36,186 nt of DNA from a bacterium (GTDB lineage Bacteria; Bacillota; Clostridia; Lachnospirales; Lachnospiraceae), in NCBI GenBank assembly GCA_030524675.1, contig JAUNGE010000036.1, forward strand, positions 1 through 36,186, written 5' to 3'. The notes beneath the pieces are model-generated. The model ran no database searches, had not been told where the DNA came from, and was given only the letters and a program-made list of their open reading frames with translations. Shown one piece after another: positions 16,801 through 25,327 of the stretch. Every line of letters starts with the position of its first letter. The stretch's first letter is position 1. The translations under genes were made by a program, and so were the position numbers.

Positions 16801-16859
16801 AACCGGATACCGGAAAAATAGACACTGTTTTACAGGAGTTTCTCTGGTATCTGGTTTTT
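16801..16859 (+). terminator. Terminator of the HtrA-like gene
   Basis: AACCGGATACCGGA (16801-16814) pairs over 14 positions, two of them G-U, with TCTGGTATCTGGTT (16843-16856), followed by TTT. Confidence 0.75.
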
Positions 16860-16868
16860 ACTGTACTC

Positions 16869-16897
16869 TTGCATCTTTTGCTGAAATCGCGTATAAT
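16869..16897 (+). promoter_or_regulatory. Sigma-A promoter of the clpX-like gene
   Basis: TTGCAT (16869-16874), 17 bp, perfect TATAAT (16892-16897). The start would fall near 16904, about 47 nt before the TTG start codon. Confidence 0.75.
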
Positions 16898-16950
16898 CAA
16901 GGTATCCCAAACATCGTGATATTCGGATGGAAGTTAAAGGAGAATGAAAT

Positions 16951-18399
16951 TTGGACGAAAAAGATAAAAATAATATGGAACAGGAAAACGGGCAGGATGC
17001 CAGCGAGAATGAGAAAACTACAAAAAAGAAAGAGAAGGACGAGTACGAGAAAATCTGTTATATGTGCCGACGTCCAGAGAGCGTTGCTGGCCCTATGATT
17101 TCTATGCCAGGCGGGATGGATGTGTGCCCGAGCTGTCTGCAGAAGGCGTTTGATTCTGTGATGGGCGGAAATTTTGATTTCGGAAAGTTGGATTTGAATC
17201 AGCTGGATAAATTGGACAAAGACAAATCCAACACGGGATTTCCTCCTTTCCTGATGAATCTGTCTTCGATTAATCCGATTCCAAAGAGGCAGCAAGTAAA
17301 AAAGAAAAAAGAGAAAACAGACGCAGAGCCGACATTTAAGCTGGATGACATTCCGGCTCCGCATAAGATAAAGGCACAGCTTGACGAGTATGTGGTGGGG
17401 CAGGAGATGGCGAAGAAAGTGATTTCCGTTGCCGTTTACAACCACTACAAGAGGATTTTTGTGAAAGAGCGCGGCGACAAGGATGTTGTGATTGAGAAAT
17501 CCAATATTCTGATGATTGGACCGACCGGAAGCGGAAAAACGTACCTGGTAAAGACGCTGGCGAAACTTTTGAATGTGCCGTTAGCGATTGCGGATGCGAC
17601 TTCTCTGACGGAGGCTGGCTATATCGGCGATGATATCGAGAGCGTTGTGTCCAAACTGCTCGCAGCGGCGGACAATGACGTGGAGAAGGCGGAGCACGGA
17701 ATCATCTTTATTGATGAGATAGATAAAATTGCCAAGAAGAAAAACATGAATACTAGGGATGTCAGCGGCGAGGCTGTGCAGCAGGAACTTTTGAAACTTC
17801 TGGAGGGAAGCACAGTGGATGTGCCTGTGGGCGGCGGTCAGAAAAATGCCATGACGCCGATGACCTCGGTCAACACGGACAATATTCTGTTTATCTGCGG
17901 CGGCGCATTCCCAGACCTGGAGGAGATTATCAAAGAACGTCTGACAAAAACATCTTCCATGGGATTTGGCGCCGATTTGAAGGACAAATATGACAAAGAC
18001 CCGACGCTTTTGAGCAAGGTGAGCAATGAAGACCTGCGCAAATTTGGTATGATACCAGAGTTTTTGGGGCGTCTTCCAGTGACTGTCACCCTGCAGGGGC
18101 TGACAAAAGAATTCTTGGTGAGAATTCTCAGAGAACCGAAAAACGCCATTATCCGCCAGTATGAAAAGCTGCTGGAGCTGGATGAGGTGAAGCTGAACTT
18201 CGAGGAGGAAGCGCTGGAGCGCATTGCCGAGGAAGCCATGAAGAAGGATACTGGCGCGAGAGCGCTGCGTGCGATTCTGGAGGAGTACATGTTAGATATC
18301 ATGTATGAGATTCCAAAAGATTCCAATATCGGCAGCGTCACCATCACGAAGGCATATTTGGACAAAAAGGGCGGTCCGCTGATTGAGATGCGCGCATAA
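16951..18399 (+). CDS. ClpX-like AAA+ unfoldase, stand-alone
   Basis: A 482-residue ClpX-family ATPase, longer than the usual ~420. An N-terminal zinc-binding domain has C36, C39, C59 and C62. A ~70-residue charged linker follows, then the AAA+ module: Walker A GPTGSGKT (190-197), EAGYIGDD pore region (canonical ClpX has GYVGED), Walker B IIFIDE (251-256), sensor/arginine region RDVSGEAVQQELLKLLEG, and the C-terminal helical domain with TGARALRAI. The ClpP-docking loop, IGF in ClpX, reads M337-G-F. Translation starts at TTG 16951, 8 nt after AGGAG. No clpP or tig is nearby, unlike the usual clpX locus, so this is probably a second ClpX-type protein. Docking to ClpP is likely but unproven. Confidence 0.88.
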   Translation: MDEKDKNNMEQENGQDASENEKTTKKKEKDEYEKICYMCRRPESVAGPMISMPGGMDVCPSCLQKAFDSVMGGNFDFGKLDLNQLDKLDKDKSNTGFPPFLMNLSSINPIPKRQQVKKKKEKTDAEPTFKLDDIPAPHKIKAQLDEYVVGQEMAKKVISVAVYNHYKRIFVKERGDKDVVIEKSNILMIGPTGSGKTYLVKTLAKLLNVPLAIADATSLTEAGYIGDDIESVVSKLLAAADNDVEKAEHGIIFIDEIDKIAKKKNMNTRDVSGEAVQQELLKLLEGSTVDVPVGGGQKNAMTPMTSVNTDNILFICGGAFPDLEEIIKERLTKTSSMGFGADLKDKYDKDPTLLSKVSNEDLRKFGMIPEFLGRLPVTVTLQGLTKEFLVRILREPKNAIIRQYEKLLELDEVKLNFEEEALERIAEEAMKKDTGARALRAILEEYMLDIMYEIPKDSNIGSVTITKAYLDKKGGPLIEMRA

Positions 18400-18413
18400 A
18401 CGGTGTCCCGCTT

Positions 18414-20183
18414 TTATAATGAGACTGATTTGTACAAATCCAGTGTCCCATATCCGAACTCTCTGTTTGGATATGGGGACACTGGATTTCTGTTTGCCCC
18501 GCGGATAAAGAGGGATTTGACAATGGTCGTGTTCATGCCGGCGCGGTTGCGGCGCAGAATTCCCCACTCCAGAAGGTCGGCAGCCGCTCCGGCGGCATGG
18601 GCCGCGGCGACACAGGAGCCAGTGCGCCTTGTGAAGCGGGGGATTCCCGTGTTTTGCAGCGTATTTAAGTCTGCCTCATCCAGAATAGCCCTGCCAGAGG
18701 GGCGGGGAGTGGGAGTGAGGGCGGGGCCAAAGACATCCACCCCAGGCGCTGCGATGTCCGGTTTTATCCGCCCGCTGCGCGTATAGCCGCGCGAGGAGTG
18801 GATGTAGATGCTGTTGTTTTGGTGATTGTATGTGGACACCGTGATAGGAAAGATGGCATTGCCAGGCTCGGTGATGGTGACATCGGGGTCCGGCCTTAAA
18901 AATACCGTATCTTTCTCCAGAAATCCCGCGACGGGCAGCCACATATGGTAAGTGCCCTCCAGAAAGAGCATGTTGTGCACATGAAGCCGCCAGATTCCCC
19001 TGGTCGGATGGAAAAAGCGCATTAGAATCAGCTGACTCCCCGTTCCGACTTCCGTCGGGTGATAGGAGACATAGATTTCCGTCGGGTCAAGGCGGAATGT
19101 GAGGCGTTTTTCTTCCTGTGAATAAAAGATAGTGTCGGGCAGGGATTCGCCGGAAGGCGTCGTGAAGCCGATGGAATACTCTTCTGGCTGATTTGCCCAA
19201 AGTTCCAGGGTGAAACCTTCCTCGTTCGCACCCACCCGCAGGTCCACATTTTCCATGGGGGAACTCTGGTCCAGTTTCCCGAAATAATGGTGCCCCTCTC
19301 CGGCCTCATTTCCCGCTGCCACCACGACGCTGTATCCGACCTGCACTGCGATGCGGTCCAGAATCTGTCCAAACGGGGAGGTGCCGTCATGGCTGCCGCT
19401 TGATGTGCCGGTTGTGATGCACAGCACAAGAGGCAGCCGTTCCTGTCTTGCCACTTCCACCAGATAGAGCGCGGCGAGTATCAGGTCATTTTCCTGGTAG
19501 GCTTCCGCTGTCTCTGGAACTCTGAAAAAGGTGCGCAGATAGGATTTGGCCTGCTTGAGTTTCACCATAGCAATCCACGCCTCGGGCGCAGCACCTGTGA
19601 AGGAAGACGTGGGAACTTGTTTTCCAGCGGCAATTCCGGCGGCAAAGGTTCCATGTCCTGTCTCATCCGCTGTGGCAAGCGGCGGCATTTCCCCTCTGAG
19701 AGCGGCGTCGATGTCCTGTTTGGAAAATTCTGTGCCGAATGGTGCAATGGAGGGAGATGAGAAGGCACTATCCTCTGCCGGCGTGATGCTTTGGTCCCAG
19801 ATGCGCAAAATTCTGGTATTTCCGTCCTCCCCCAGAAAAACCGGATTTTTCCAGTCAATTCCAGAGTCCAGAAATCCGATGAGAACTCCTCTGCCCTTTA
19901 GATTTAAGAGAGGGTTGGCCTGATTCTGTGTGATGCCAGAACTGTCCATGCTGGTAGAATCCACCGGCGCGTACAGTTTTGGAATCGTAAAATAGGAAAA
20001 CGCCTGCTTGGGAGAAAGTCTGCGGTCGGTGATGGGTTCATAGAGAAGAAAATAATCTGGAGAGGGAAAAAGAAGGCAGTTGTCCGGATAGAATTCCAGA
20101 ACCCGCTGGCGGATGCCTTCATAGGGAAGGATAAAATCGGCAAAATCTTCCGATAAGATAGCAGTTTGGCAGTCGGAGGGCAT
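18414..20183 (-). CDS. Cytosolic CspB-like S8 subtilase with Cys at the catalytic Ser position
   Basis: A 589-residue clostridial subtilase without signal peptide, resembling the Csp family that activates spore-cortex lytic enzymes. D106 is in GFLDSGIDW, H177 in ETGHGTFAAG, and the oxyanion Asn in VVAAGNEAG. The expected GTSxA motif instead reads G522-S-C524-V-A-A-A-H: Cys (codon TGT, 18614-18612 minus) stands where the nucleophilic Ser belongs. Csp families include pseudoproteases, so this may be inactive or a thiol variant. A large beta insertion lies between the His and Ser blocks. ATG 20183 is 6 nt after CGGGAG; an in-frame GTG at 20198 has no ribosome site. Its Shine-Dalgarno lies in a terminator-like hairpin. 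The stop is 14 bp from the convergent clpX-like stop. Confidence 0.85.
   Translation of the reverse strand: MPSDCQTAILSEDFADFILPYEGIRQRVLEFYPDNCLLFPSPDYFLLYEPITDRRLSPKQAFSYFTIPKLYAPVDSTSMDSSGITQNQANPLLNLKGRGVLIGFLDSGIDWKNPVFLGEDGNTRILRIWDQSITPAEDSAFSSPSIAPFGTEFSKQDIDAALRGEMPPLATADETGHGTFAAGIAAGKQVPTSSFTGAAPEAWIAMVKLKQAKSYLRTFFRVPETAEAYQENDLILAALYLVEVARQERLPLVLCITTGTSSGSHDGTSPFGQILDRIAVQVGYSVVVAAGNEAGEGHHYFGKLDQSSPMENVDLRVGANEEGFTLELWANQPEEYSIGFTTPSGESLPDTIFYSQEEKRLTFRLDPTEIYVSYHPTEVGTGSQLILMRFFHPTRGIWRLHVHNMLFLEGTYHMWLPVAGFLEKDTVFLRPDPDVTITEPGNAIFPITVSTYNHQNNSIYIHSSRGYTRSGRIKPDIAAPGVDVFGPALTPTPRPSGRAILDEADLNTLQNTGIPRFTRRTGSCVAAAHAAGAAADLLEWGILRRNRAGMNTTIVKSLFIRGANRNPVSPYPNREFGYGTLDLYKSVSL
18436..18489. 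promoter_or_regulatory. Long palindrome inside the 3' end of the subtilase gene
   Basis: A 20-base arm (18436-18455) pairs with 18469-18489, with one bulged G and a 13-base loop. It encodes the last ~22 residues of the subtilase on the minus strand, yet sits 37 bp past the clpX-like stop. It may halt or protect the rightward transcript; the following TTTCTGTTTG is only moderately T-rich. Confidence 0.5.
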
Positions 20184-20223
20184 AAAAAACTCCCGCACAC
20201 TTTTTTTTAAAAGTATGCGGGAG
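20184..20223 (-). terminator. Terminator-like hairpin that masks the subtilase ribosome site
   Basis: On the minus strand a 15-bp stem (20223-20209 with 20204-20190, one G-U pair, 4-base loop) is followed by six T and then at once by the subtilase ATG (20183-20181). The 3' arm ends in GCGGGAG, the subtilase's Shine-Dalgarno. It could end lspA transcription, block subtilase initiation, or both. Confidence 0.8.
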
Positions 20224-20270
20224 AACCTGTCACTTATTCCAAATACTTCCGGCGATTGCGGCAGTGCGGA

Positions 20271-20747
20271 CTATTTTCCGAGGACCTCATGTATCCAGGA
20301 AGTAAGTTCTGCAGCTGCGAACAGGGCAGCACCGAGAAAAATAAAAAGATCGCCCAGATTGAATACAACATCTTTTAACTTTTTCCACTGAATCGAGAAA
20401 TAATCTACCACATAACCGCGGATGACTCTGTCATAGAAGTTGCTGATGCCGCCTGCGAGAATCAGAGAGAGCGCCGCCTTGTGCAGGTGAAAGCCCTTTC
20501 TCGGAATCAGAAAGGCGAGAATTCCGCCAAATGCGGAGATGCCAGACAGAGGAATCGCCTTGATGAGAATGGGATATTCCTTTAAAGCTCCGAAGGAAAA
20601 GCCGGAATTGTGGTTGCGGTAAAGAAGAATCTTACCGTTGCTGTTTTTCAGTTCCCGCGGATATACGCCAGTGGTATCCTGTTCTACCGTGCGTTTGAGG
20701 AGCTGGTCGCCTGCCGCGAGAATACCGATTATAGTAGGATATATCAT
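20271..20747 (-). CDS. lspA: Lipoprotein signal peptidase (signal peptidase II)
   Basis: A 158-residue integral membrane aspartyl protease that cuts the signal peptide from diacylglyceryl-prolipoproteins. Four hydrophobic segments are visible. The signature blocks are NSGFSFGAL, then GGISNFYDRV with the first catalytic Asp and GYVVDYF with the second. Length is normal. ATG 20747 follows GGAAAAGGCGGTG on the minus strand; an upstream in-frame Met at 20819 overlaps thiT and lacks a ribosome site. It is 58 bp after thiT, so is likely co-transcribed and indirectly under the TPP riboswitch unless it has its own promoter. A terminator-like hairpin follows before the subtilase. Confidence 0.93.
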   Translation of the reverse strand: MIYPTIIGILAAGDQLLKRTVEQDTTGVYPRELKNSNGKILLYRNHNSGFSFGALKEYPILIKAIPLSGISAFGGILAFLIPRKGFHLHKAALSLILAGGISNFYDRVIRGYVVDYFSIQWKKLKDVVFNLGDLFIFLGAALFAAAELTSWIHEVLGK

Positions 20748-20805
20748 AAAAACACCGCCTTTTCCTTTTATTTTACAATAGAAACCCAAAATGTGCAACG
20801 AAACT

Positions 20806-21480
20806 TTATGAGATGGCACTCTTTTTCAGCTGTGCCAGCGCCTTTTTTACCGGCGGAAGGCTGATGACAATGACTGTCAGAATTCCCTCTGCCAGGACAT
20901 AGGAATAATTGTATACAATCGGATAGACTGCTGCGAGACTTGCCGGAAAGTTCTCAGGCATATAGTCCATCCAGTACAGATAGCCACCGATTGTGTGGAA
21001 GAGTCCACGCATTAGGTTGCCCAGAATGTAGCCTTTTAACAGCCCGTTTTTGGATTTTGCAAAAAATCCGGCCAGTCCGAGGGCAGCAAATGCAAAAACA
21101 TAGTCGCAGCATACCTGAAAGAAGTTTAAAACGTAGGGTTCCTGGAGAAACTGTAAAATACCGTAGGCAAGACCTGTCAGAACACCTGTTTTTGGACCGA
21201 ACCAGTAACCGATCAGGCAGATGAACAGCATGCTGAACAGGGTGACGGAACCGCCAAATGGCAGGCTGAATAATTTAATATAAGAAGTGACAAATGCAAG
21301 CGCCATGGCAGCCGCACACCAGACGAGCTGCTTTGTGGACATGCGGGCTTTCTTTCTGTCCAGGCCGAATAGAGCCGAGCCAACGAGAAATACGAGTATT
21401 GCCAGGATGCAGAGTCCATAGCCCGACGGAGTCAGGCCGCCGTCGGCAGTGACAAGAAAATTGTGGATTGCTGTAAACAT
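20806..21480 (-). CDS. thiT: Thiamine ECF transporter substrate-binding subunit
   Basis: A 224-residue membrane protein of the ThiT/YuaJ family, which captures thiamine outside the cell and works with a shared ECF energising module. About six membrane segments are seen after a ~45-residue extra N-terminal part (one more hydrophobic stretch, LCILAILVFLVGSALFG). The family-like core begins at KQLVWCAAAMALAFVTSYIK and includes FGPKTGVLTGLAYGILQ and YVFAFAALGLAGFF. The riboswitch directly upstream senses TPP, which supports thiamine as the substrate. ATG 21480 follows AGGAGG by 8 nt; that site lies in the riboswitch's expression hairpin. No ECF ATPases are in the window. Confidence 0.92.
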   Translation of the reverse strand: MFTAIHNFLVTADGGLTPSGYGLCILAILVFLVGSALFGLDRKKARMSTKQLVWCAAAMALAFVTSYIKLFSLPFGGSVTLFSMLFICLIGYWFGPKTGVLTGLAYGILQFLQEPYVLNFFQVCCDYVFAFAALGLAGFFAKSKNGLLKGYILGNLMRGLFHTIGGYLYWMDYMPENFPASLAAVYPIVYNYSYVLAEGILTVIVISLPPVKKALAQLKKSAIS

Positions 21481-21488
21481 AAAAAAGA

Positions 21489-21514
21489 CCTCCTAAGTAA
21501 GCGTACACAGGAGG
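21489..21514 (-). promoter_or_regulatory. Expression-platform hairpin of the TPP riboswitch
   Basis: On the minus strand CCTCCT (21514-21509) pairs with AGGAGG (21494-21489), the thiT Shine-Dalgarno, and TCTTTTTT follows. It can hide the ribosome site and may also act as a weak terminator. Confidence 0.75.
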
Positions 21515-21531
21515 GGAAAACAAAAAAATAT

Positions 21532-21664
21532 GAGCTTCCTTACGCCGGTATTATCCGGTTCAAGTAGTAAGGGTCCAGGCGCATCGGCCTGTCTCAGCGA
21601 AAATCGTCTTCTGTCTGGTCGGTGAAAACCGCTGTATACAGAAGAGATTCAGGTTGCTCCCCCA
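21532..21664 (-). ncRNA. TPP riboswitch (THI element)
   Basis: The minus strand has the conserved blocks in order: GGGGGAGC at the 5' side, CTGAGA, GACCCTT, then GAACCGGATAATACCGGCG and GGAAGC. These form the pyrimidine- and pyrophosphate-sensing arms. The P3 arm is long (about 21590-21650). It lies between a strong promoter and thiT, so TPP should switch the gene off. Confidence 0.95.
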
Positions 21665-21677
21665 GCGTGTCTCCTTC

Positions 21678-21706
21678 AGTATAGACAGAAAGAGGGAAAA
21701 TGTCAA
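21678..21706 (-). promoter_or_regulatory. Sigma-A promoter of thiT
   Basis: On the minus strand a perfect TTGACA (21706-21701), 17 bp, TATACT (21683-21678). RNA would begin near 21671, just before the riboswitch. Confidence 0.85.
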
Positions 21707-21735
21707 TAAAATGTCAGGAAAATCAAAAAAATCAC

Positions 21736-21764
21736 TTGACAGGGCAAATGGGAATGATTATAAT
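21736..21764 (+). promoter_or_regulatory. Consensus sigma-A promoter of the rpsL operon
   Basis: Perfect TTGACA (21736-21741), 17 bp, perfect TATAAT (21759-21764). It diverges from the thiT promoter 30 bp away and gives rpsL a leader of about 80 nt. Confidence 0.92.
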
Positions 21765-21850
21765 ATGATAGCGTGCATAAACGGGTGTTTTATGCATACA
21801 AAAGCTGACATACAGCAACCACAGACAAAATATCACAGGAGGTGAAATCC

Positions 21851-22270
21851 ATGCCAACATTTAACCAGTTAGTAAGAAAGGGCAGACAGACAACTGAAAA
21901 GAAAGCAACAGCACCAGCTCTTCTGAGAGGATACAACTCTTTACAGAAGAAGGGAACAAACACAACTTCTCCACAGAAGAGAGGCGTTTGTACAGCTGTT
22001 AAGACTGCTACCCCGAAGAAGCCTAACTCAGCTCTTAGAAAAATCGCCAGAGTACGTCTTTCCAACGGTATCGAAGTTACCAGCTATATCCCAGGAGAAG
22101 GCCACAACCTTCAGGAGCATAGCGTAGTTTTAATCCGTGGCGGAAGAGTAAAAGACCTGCCAGGTACCAGATATCATATCATCAGAGGTACACTGGATAC
22201 AGCAGGCGTTGCAAACAGAAAACAGGCTCGTTCCAAATACGGCGCTAAGAGACCAAAAGTGAAAAAGTAA
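21851..22270 (+). CDS. rpsL: Ribosomal protein S12 (uS12)
   Basis: A 139-residue small-subunit protein at the decoding centre, where it governs accuracy and streptomycin response. Family hallmarks are present: [23 protein letters not shown] with the lysine at the streptomycin-response site, [14 protein letters not shown], and [14 protein letters not shown]. The basic tail ends [14 protein letters not shown] 21851 follows GGAGGTG; a GTG nine bases upstream lies in the ribosome site and is rejected. It is first in the str operon and has its own consensus promoter; rpoB and rpoC do not precede it here. Confidence 0.98.
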   Translation: MPTFNQLVRKGRQTTEKKATAPALLRGYNSLQKKGTNTTSPQKRGVCTAVKTATPKKPNSALRKIARVRLSNGIEVTSYIPGEGHNLQEHSVVLIRGGRVKDLPGTRYHIIRGTLDTAGVANRKQARSKYGAKRPKVKK

Positions 22271-22296
22271 TTCGCACATGCTGAAGAATTGTTGGA

Positions 22297-22940
<644 letters not shown>

Positions 22941-22982
22941 TTTCGCAAACCTTGTTTTTGCCGCATAAAGGAGGAAAATCCC

Positions 22983-25103
22983 TTGGCTGGAAGAGAATAT
23001 CCATTGGAGAGAACCAGAAATATCGGAATTATGGCTCATATCGATGCTGGTAAGACCACACTGACCGAGCGTATTCTGTATTACACTGGTGTAAACTATA
23101 AAATTGGTGATACTCACGAGGGTACTGCTACCATGGACTGGATGGAGCAGGAACAGGAAAGAGGTATTACTATCACTTCTGCCGCTACTACCTGTCACTG
23201 GACTCTGCAGGAAAACTGCAAGCCGAAACCAGGTGCTCTGGAGCATCGTATCAATATCATTGATACTCCAGGACACGTTGACTTTACAGTTGAGGTAGAG
23301 CGTTCCCTTCGTGTTCTGGACGGCGCTGTCGGCGTTTTCTGTGCAAAAGGTGGTGTAGAGCCACAGTCTGAAAACGTATGGCGTCAGGCAGACACATACA
23401 ACGTACCGAGAATGGCATTCATCAACAAGATGGACATTTTAGGTGCAAACTTCTACGGCGCTGTAGATCAGATTCGTACCCGTCTGGGCAAGAATGCTAT
23501 CTGCCTGCAGCTGCCAATCGGCAAGGAAGATGAGTTTAAGGGAATCATCGACCTGTTCGAGATGAAAGCCTACATCTATCATGATGACAAGGGCGAGAAA
23601 ATCACCATCGAGGACATTCCAGAAGATATGCAGGATGATGCAGAGCTGTATCACACAGAGCTGGTTGAGAAGATCTGCGAGCTGGATGATGATCTGATGA
23701 TGGAATATCTGGAAGGTGACGAACCGAGCGTGGACGCTATGAAGAAGGTTCTGCGTCAGGCAACCTGTGATTGCCGCGCAATTCCGGTTTGCTGTGGTTC
23801 TGCTTACCGCAACAGAGGCGTTCAGAAGCTTCTGGATGCTGTTCTGGAATATATGCCGGCTCCTACCGACATCCCAGCTATCAAGGGTGTGGATATGGAC
23901 GGCAACGAGATTGTGAGACATTCTTCTGATGAAGAGCCATTCTCCGCTCTCGCATTCAAGATTATGACTGACCCATTCGTTGGTAAGTTAGCATTCTTCC
24001 GTGTGTACTCCGGTACTATGAACTCTGGTTCCTACGTACTGAATGCCACAAAGAATAAAAAAGAGCGTGTTGGACGTATCCTTCAGATGCACGCAAATAA
24101 GAGACAGGAGCTGGACAAAGTGTACTCCGGTGATATCGCTGCTGCTGTAGGTTTCAAGGCCACAACAACAGGTGATACAATCTGTGATGACCAGCATCCG
24201 GTTATCCTGGAGTCCATGGAGTTCCCAGAGCCGGTTATCGATATCGCTATCGAGCCAAAGACCAAGGCTGGACAGGACAAGATGGGCGAGGCTCTTGTGA
24301 AGCTGGCAGAAGAGGACCCGACATTCCGTGTTCATACAGATACAGAAACTGGCCAGACCATTATCTCCGGTATGGGCGAGCTGCATTTGGAAATCATCGT
24401 AGACCGTCTGCTTCGTGAGTTTAAGGTTGAGGCAAACGTAGGTGCTCCGCAGGTAGCTTACAAGGAGACTTTCACAAAGCCGGTTGACCAGGAGTATAAG
24501 TACGCAAAACAGTCTGGTGGTCGTGGACAGTACGGACATTGTAAAGTGAAATTTGCACCAATGGATCCAAACGCAGAAGAATCCTTCAAGTTTGAGTCTT
24601 CTGTTGTCGGCGGTGCAATTCCGAAGGAATACATTCCGGCAGTCGGCGCTGGTATTGAGGAAGCAACAAAAGCTGGTATCCTCGGCGGTTTCCCAGTTCT
24701 GGGTGTAAGTGCAAATGTATACGATGGTTCCTACCATGAGGTCGACTCCTCTGAAATGGCATTCAAGATTGCCGGATCTATGGCATTCAAGGAAGCTATG
24801 AAGAAGGCGGGTCCTGTGCTTCTTGAGCCGATCATGAAGGTTGAGGTAACAATGCCTGAGGAGTACATGGGCGATGTTATCGGTGATTTGAACTCCCGTC
24901 GTGGACGTATCGAGGGTATGGATGATATCGGCGGAGGTAAGATGATTCGTGCTTACGTTCCGCTTGCTGAGATGTTCGGATATTCCACAGACCTTCGTTC
25001 CAGTACACAGGGACGTGGTAACTACTCTATGTTCTTCGAGAAATATGAGCCAGTTCCGAAGTCCGTACAGGAGAAAGTTCTTGCTGCAAAGAACGGCAAA
25101 TAA
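22983..25103 (+). CDS. fusA: Elongation factor G
   Basis: A 706-residue translational GTPase that drives translocation. The G domain has AHIDAGKTT (P loop), the switch segment [18 protein letters not shown] and NKMD. Domains II-V follow, including [10 protein letters not shown] and [13 protein letters not shown]. The length is standard. It starts at TTG 22983 behind AAAGGAGG (22968-22975); the N-terminal sequence [20 protein letters not shown] supports this start. It is third in the str operon. A 224-bp folded spacer separates it from tuf. Confidence 0.98.
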   Translation: MAGREYPLERTRNIGIMAHIDAGKTTLTERILYYTGVNYKIGDTHEGTATMDWMEQEQERGITITSAATTCHWTLQENCKPKPGALEHRINIIDTPGHVDFTVEVERSLRVLDGAVGVFCAKGGVEPQSENVWRQADTYNVPRMAFINKMDILGANFYGAVDQIRTRLGKNAICLQLPIGKEDEFKGIIDLFEMKAYIYHDDKGEKITIEDIPEDMQDDAELYHTELVEKICELDDDLMMEYLEGDEPSVDAMKKVLRQATCDCRAIPVCCGSAYRNRGVQKLLDAVLEYMPAPTDIPAIKGVDMDGNEIVRHSSDEEPFSALAFKIMTDPFVGKLAFFRVYSGTMNSGSYVLNATKNKKERVGRILQMHANKRQELDKVYSGDIAAAVGFKATTTGDTICDDQHPVILESMEFPEPVIDIAIEPKTKAGQDKMGEALVKLAEEDPTFRVHTDTETGQTIISGMGELHLEIIVDRLLREFKVEANVGAPQVAYKETFTKPVDQEYKYAKQSGGRGQYGHCKVKFAPMDPNAEESFKFESSVVGGAIPKEYIPAVGAGIEEATKAGILGGFPVLGVSANVYDGSYHEVDSSEMAFKIAGSMAFKEAMKKAGPVLLEPIMKVEVTMPEEYMGDVIGDLNSRRGRIEGMDDIGGGKMIRAYVPLAEMFGYSTDLRSSTQGRGNYSMFFEKYEPVPKSVQEKVLAAKNGK

Positions 25104-25127
25104 TTCATTATGAGATTATAATCCTGT

Positions 25128-25204
25128 TTCGCACGGAATCCAGAAGCTGGATACGTCTGGCACAGGGTCTTCAAAATAGTATCCTTGTAGGATTCTGTGC
25201 GGAA
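25128..25204 (+). promoter_or_regulatory. Long stem-loop between fusA and tuf
   Basis: TTCGCACGGAATCC (25128-25141) pairs with GGATTCTGTGCGGAA (25190-25204) apart from one bulge and a G-U. Inside, GGATAC (25149-25154) pairs with GTATCC (25179-25184). No T-run follows, so it is not a standard terminator. It ends 17 bp before the tuf promoter and is best viewed as a structured fusA 3' end. Confidence 0.6.
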
Positions 25205-25220
25205 TAAGTGAATAATGGGC

Positions 25221-25249
25221 TTGAAAATTATTTCCAAATAGAATATAAT
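25221..25249 (+). promoter_or_regulatory. Sigma-A promoter of tuf
   Basis: TTGAAA (25221-25226), 17 bp, perfect TATAAT (25244-25249). It gives tuf an independent transcript with a ~72-nt leader that contains a small CGCCC/GGGCG hairpin (25284-25304) ahead of AAGGAGG. Confidence 0.8.
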
Positions 25250-25327
25250 TATAAACAGCCTGAAATGTTATAAATAATAGAATCGCCCCCAAAAAATGCG
25301 GGCGCAAATTAAGGAGGACGTTATAAA

